A stretch of DNA of 18,773 nt from an uncultured Verrucomicrobiota bacterium (GTDB lineage Bacteria; Verrucomicrobiota; Kiritimatiellia; CAIVKH01). The stretch is from assembly GCA_937996795.1 (NCBI GenBank), contig CALKUH010000071.1, positions 1 through 18,773 on the forward strand, written 5' to 3'. Shown here piece by piece: positions 16,800 through 18,773 of the stretch; position 1 is the first letter of the stretch; the number at the start of each line of letters is the position of its first letter. Below the pieces are notes generated by a model. It was not told the DNA's origin, searched no databases, and saw only the letters and a program-made list of their open reading frames with translations. Made by a program: the position numbers and the translations under genes.

Positions 16800-18773
16800 A
16801 TAATTTTACTCCACGCGCCCAACAGGTCCTGCAACTGGCTCGCAAAGAGGCGGACCGCTTCAACCACGGCTATGTCGGAACCGAACACCTGCTGCTCGGC
16901 ATCATCGCGCTCGGGCAGGGCGTGGCGGTGAACGTGCTCCAGCGGCTCGGGGTGAACCTCGAATCCGTCCGCATGGAGGTGGAAAAAGCCGTCGGCGTGG
17001 GGCCCGAGACCAAGACGGTCGGCAACCTGCCCTTCACGCCGCGCGTCAAGAAGGTGCTGGCGCTGGCCGGCAGCGAGGCGCGGGCGCTGAACCACGCGTA
17101 TGTCGGGACGGAGCACATCCTGCTCGGCCTCCTGCGCGAAGGGGAGGGCGTGGCCTCCCGCGTGTTGCGAAATCTGAACATCGACCTCGAGAAGACGCGC
17201 GTCGAGATCATGAAGGAGCTCGACCCGAACTACGATCCCGAGCAGGACGCCACCGGCGGCCCCTCCAATGCCGCGGGGACGCCAAGCCCGGGCCCGGCAG
17301 CCGGGGGCGAGGCGCAGCCCGCCGCGCCGAAGGACTCGAAGACGCCCGCGCTCAGCACGTTCGGCCGCGACCTCACGGAGATGGCGAACAAGGGCGAGCT
17401 GGATCCCGTGATCGGGCGCGCGAACGAAATCGAGCGCGTGGTGCAGATCCTCTGCCGCCGCAGCAAGAACAACCCCGTCCTGCTTGGCGAGGCGGGCGTC
17501 GGCAAGACGGCGATTGTCGAGGGCCTGGCCCAGCAGATCGCGAAGGGCGACGTGCCCGAATTGCTGCGCGGAAAGCGCGTCGTGACGCTCGACCTCGCGT
17601 TGATGGTCGCGGGAACGAAATATCGCGGCCAGTTCGAGGAACGCATCAAGGCCGTGATGGACGAGATCAAGCGGGCCAAGAACATCATCCTTTTCATTGA
17701 TGAGCTGCACACGATCGTCGGCGCCGGCTCCGCCGAGGGCGCGATGGATGCGTCCAACATCATCAAGCCGTCCCTGTCGCGCGGGGAACTCCAGTGCATC
17801 GGCGCGACGACGCTCGCCGAATACCGGAAATTCATTGAGAAGGACGCCGCACTCGAACGCCGCTTCCAGTCCGTGATGGTCCGGGAGCCGACGGTTTCGG
17901 AGACGGTCGAAATTCTCAAGGGCCTGCGCCCGCGCTACGAGGCGCACCACCACGCGCAAATCACCGACGGGGCGCTGACCGCTGCCGCCGAACTGTCCTC
18001 GCGCTACCTGAATGACCGCTTCCTCCCGGACAAGGCGATCGACGTGATGGACGAAGCGGGCGCCCGCGCGCGCATCGCCGCGATGACGCGTCCGCCCGAC
18101 ATCAAGGAAAAGGAGTTGCGCATCGAGGAGATCCGCAAACAGAAGGAAGAGGCCATCAAAGGGCAGAAGTTCGAGGAAGCCGCCTCCTTCCGCGACCAGG
18201 AGCGCCAGGCGACCGAGGCGGTCGAGAAGGTGCTGGCGGACTGGCGCAAGTCCCGCGACGAGACCGTCGTCACCGTCGCCGAAGAAGACATCATGACCAT
18301 TGTCTCGAAGTGGACCGGCATCCCGCTCGCCCGGATGGAAGAGCGCGAGATGGTGCGCCTGCTGCACATGGAGGAGGAACTCCAGAAAACCGTCGTGGGC
18401 CAGCACGAGGCGGTGGCGTCGATTTCCAAGGCGTTGCGCCGTTCGCGCGCCGACCTGCGCGATCCGCGCCGTCCGATCGGTTCCTTCGTGTTCCTCGGGC
18501 CGACCGGCGTCGGCAAGACGCTGCTCGCCAAGGCCCTCGCGGAATTCATGTTCAACGACAGCGACGCGCTGATCCAGATCGACATGTCCGAGTACATGGA
18601 AAAATTCGCCGTCTCGCGCCTGGTCGGCTCGCCGCCCGGCTATGTCGGGTATGACGAGGGCGGCCAGCTCACCGAGAAGGTCCGCCGCCGTCCGTATTCC
18701 GTCGTGTTGTTCGACGAAATCGAGAAGGCGCATCCGGACGTCATGCACATCCTGCTCCAGATCCTGGAGGAGG
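16796..18773 (+). CDS. clpC: ATP-dependent Clp protease ATP-binding subunit ClpC, cut by the window end
   Basis: ClpC is a two-ring AAA+ unfoldase that feeds ClpP. The first 659 residues are present and the frame stays open to the edge, so most of D2's end and the C-terminus are missing. Two Clp N repeats (about 5-60 and 80-135) contain Glu30 and Glu106, in the positions that bind phospho-arginine in Bacillus ClpC. A Gly/Pro/Ala-rich linker (about 147-180) follows. D1 has Walker A GEAGVGKT (231-238) and Walker B LFIDE. The middle domain has a UVR-type hairpin (IKGQKFEEAASFRDQ, about 450-470), which marks ClpC rather than ClpA or ClpB. D2 has GPTGVGKT (568-575) and Walker B VVLFDE. It starts within the mcsB stop (ATGA), and its ribosome site is weak, suggesting coupled translation. 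Confidence 0.96.
   Translation, partial: MNNFTPRAQQVLQLARKEADRFNHGYVGTEHLLLGIIALGQGVAVNVLQRLGVNLESVRMEVEKAVGVGPETKTVGNLPFTPRVKKVLALAGSEARALNHAYVGTEHILLGLLREGEGVASRVLRNLNIDLEKTRVEIMKELDPNYDPEQDATGGPSNAAGTPSPGPAAGGEAQPAAPKDSKTPALSTFGRDLTEMANKGELDPVIGRANEIERVVQILCRRSKNNPVLLGEAGVGKTAIVEGLAQQIAKGDVPELLRGKRVVTLDLALMVAGTKYRGQFEERIKAVMDEIKRAKNIILFIDELHTIVGAGSAEGAMDASNIIKPSLSRGELQCIGATTLAEYRKFIEKDAALERRFQSVMVREPTVSETVEILKGLRPRYEAHHHAQITDGALTAAAELSSRYLNDRFLPDKAIDVMDEAGARARIAAMTRPPDIKEKELRIEEIRKQKEEAIKGQKFEEAASFRDQERQATEAVEKVLADWRKSRDETVVTVAEEDIMTIVSKWTGIPLARMEEREMVRLLHMEEELQKTVVGQHEAVASISKALRRSRADLRDPRRPIGSFVFLGPTGVGKTLLAKALAEFMFNDSDALIQIDMSEYMEKFAVSRLVGSPPGYVGYDEGGQLTEKVRRRPYSVVLFDEIEKAHPDVMHILLQILEE

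Overview
This is a GC-rich, gene-dense stretch of bacterial chromosome from a diderm (Gram-negative-type) organism. Apolipoprotein N-acyltransferase (Lnt) and a LolC/E-LolD lipoprotein release system imply an outer membrane. An mcsA-mcsB-clpC set, a SecA with a large extra segment, and a heptamer-periodic intergenic repeat together suggest the PVC side of bacteria (Verrucomicrobiota/Kiritimatiellota-like). That placement is an inference from gene content and remembered family patterns, not from a marker-gene tree.

Layout. A strong intrinsic terminator (8-46) closes an upstream unit. Next is a tight + strand cluster: tatA (73-360), tatC (341-1099) and two tandem phosphohexomutase genes (1096-2448 and 2450-3808), with overlaps or a 1-base gap between them. 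A short gap with a possible promoter leads to secA (3908-6961) and lnt (6976-8568). A small unrecognised - strand gene (8572-9150) meets lnt tail to tail and diverges from lysS (9285-10727). After lysS, base composition drops sharply across a - strand gene for a secreted trypsin-fold protease (10872-11954). That gene is bordered on both sides by GC-rich GGTNACC-type elements. The 414-base gap 11955-12368 holds an 82-bp inverted-repeat element, a long 7-nt-periodic repeat tract, and a good promoter lying almost on top of the next start codon. The + strand then carries lolC/E-like (12369-13595), lolD (13588-14289), ilvE (14329-15198), mcsA (15208-15723), mcsB (15720-16799) and clpC (16796 to beyond the window end).

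How the genes fit together. Much of the window is protein export and envelope biogenesis: Tat export of folded proteins, SecA-driven export, lipoprotein N-acylation, and lipoprotein extraction from the inner membrane. The right end is protein quality control: McsA/McsB would phosphorylate arginines on damaged proteins, and ClpC, with N-domain glutamates in the expected places, would recognise and unfold them.

Most notable points: (1) the first of the two phosphohexomutases has lost the catalytic serine and two of three metal-ligand aspartates, next to an intact paralogue, so it looks like a pseudoenzyme kept in the operon; (2) a complete arginine-phosphorylation/ClpC module, with key residues conserved, sits in a probable diderm without an adjacent ctsR; (3) a 7-nt-periodic repeat tract and related hairpin flank an AT-rich protease island. 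No tRNA, rRNA, CRISPR array, transposase or integrase gene was seen.
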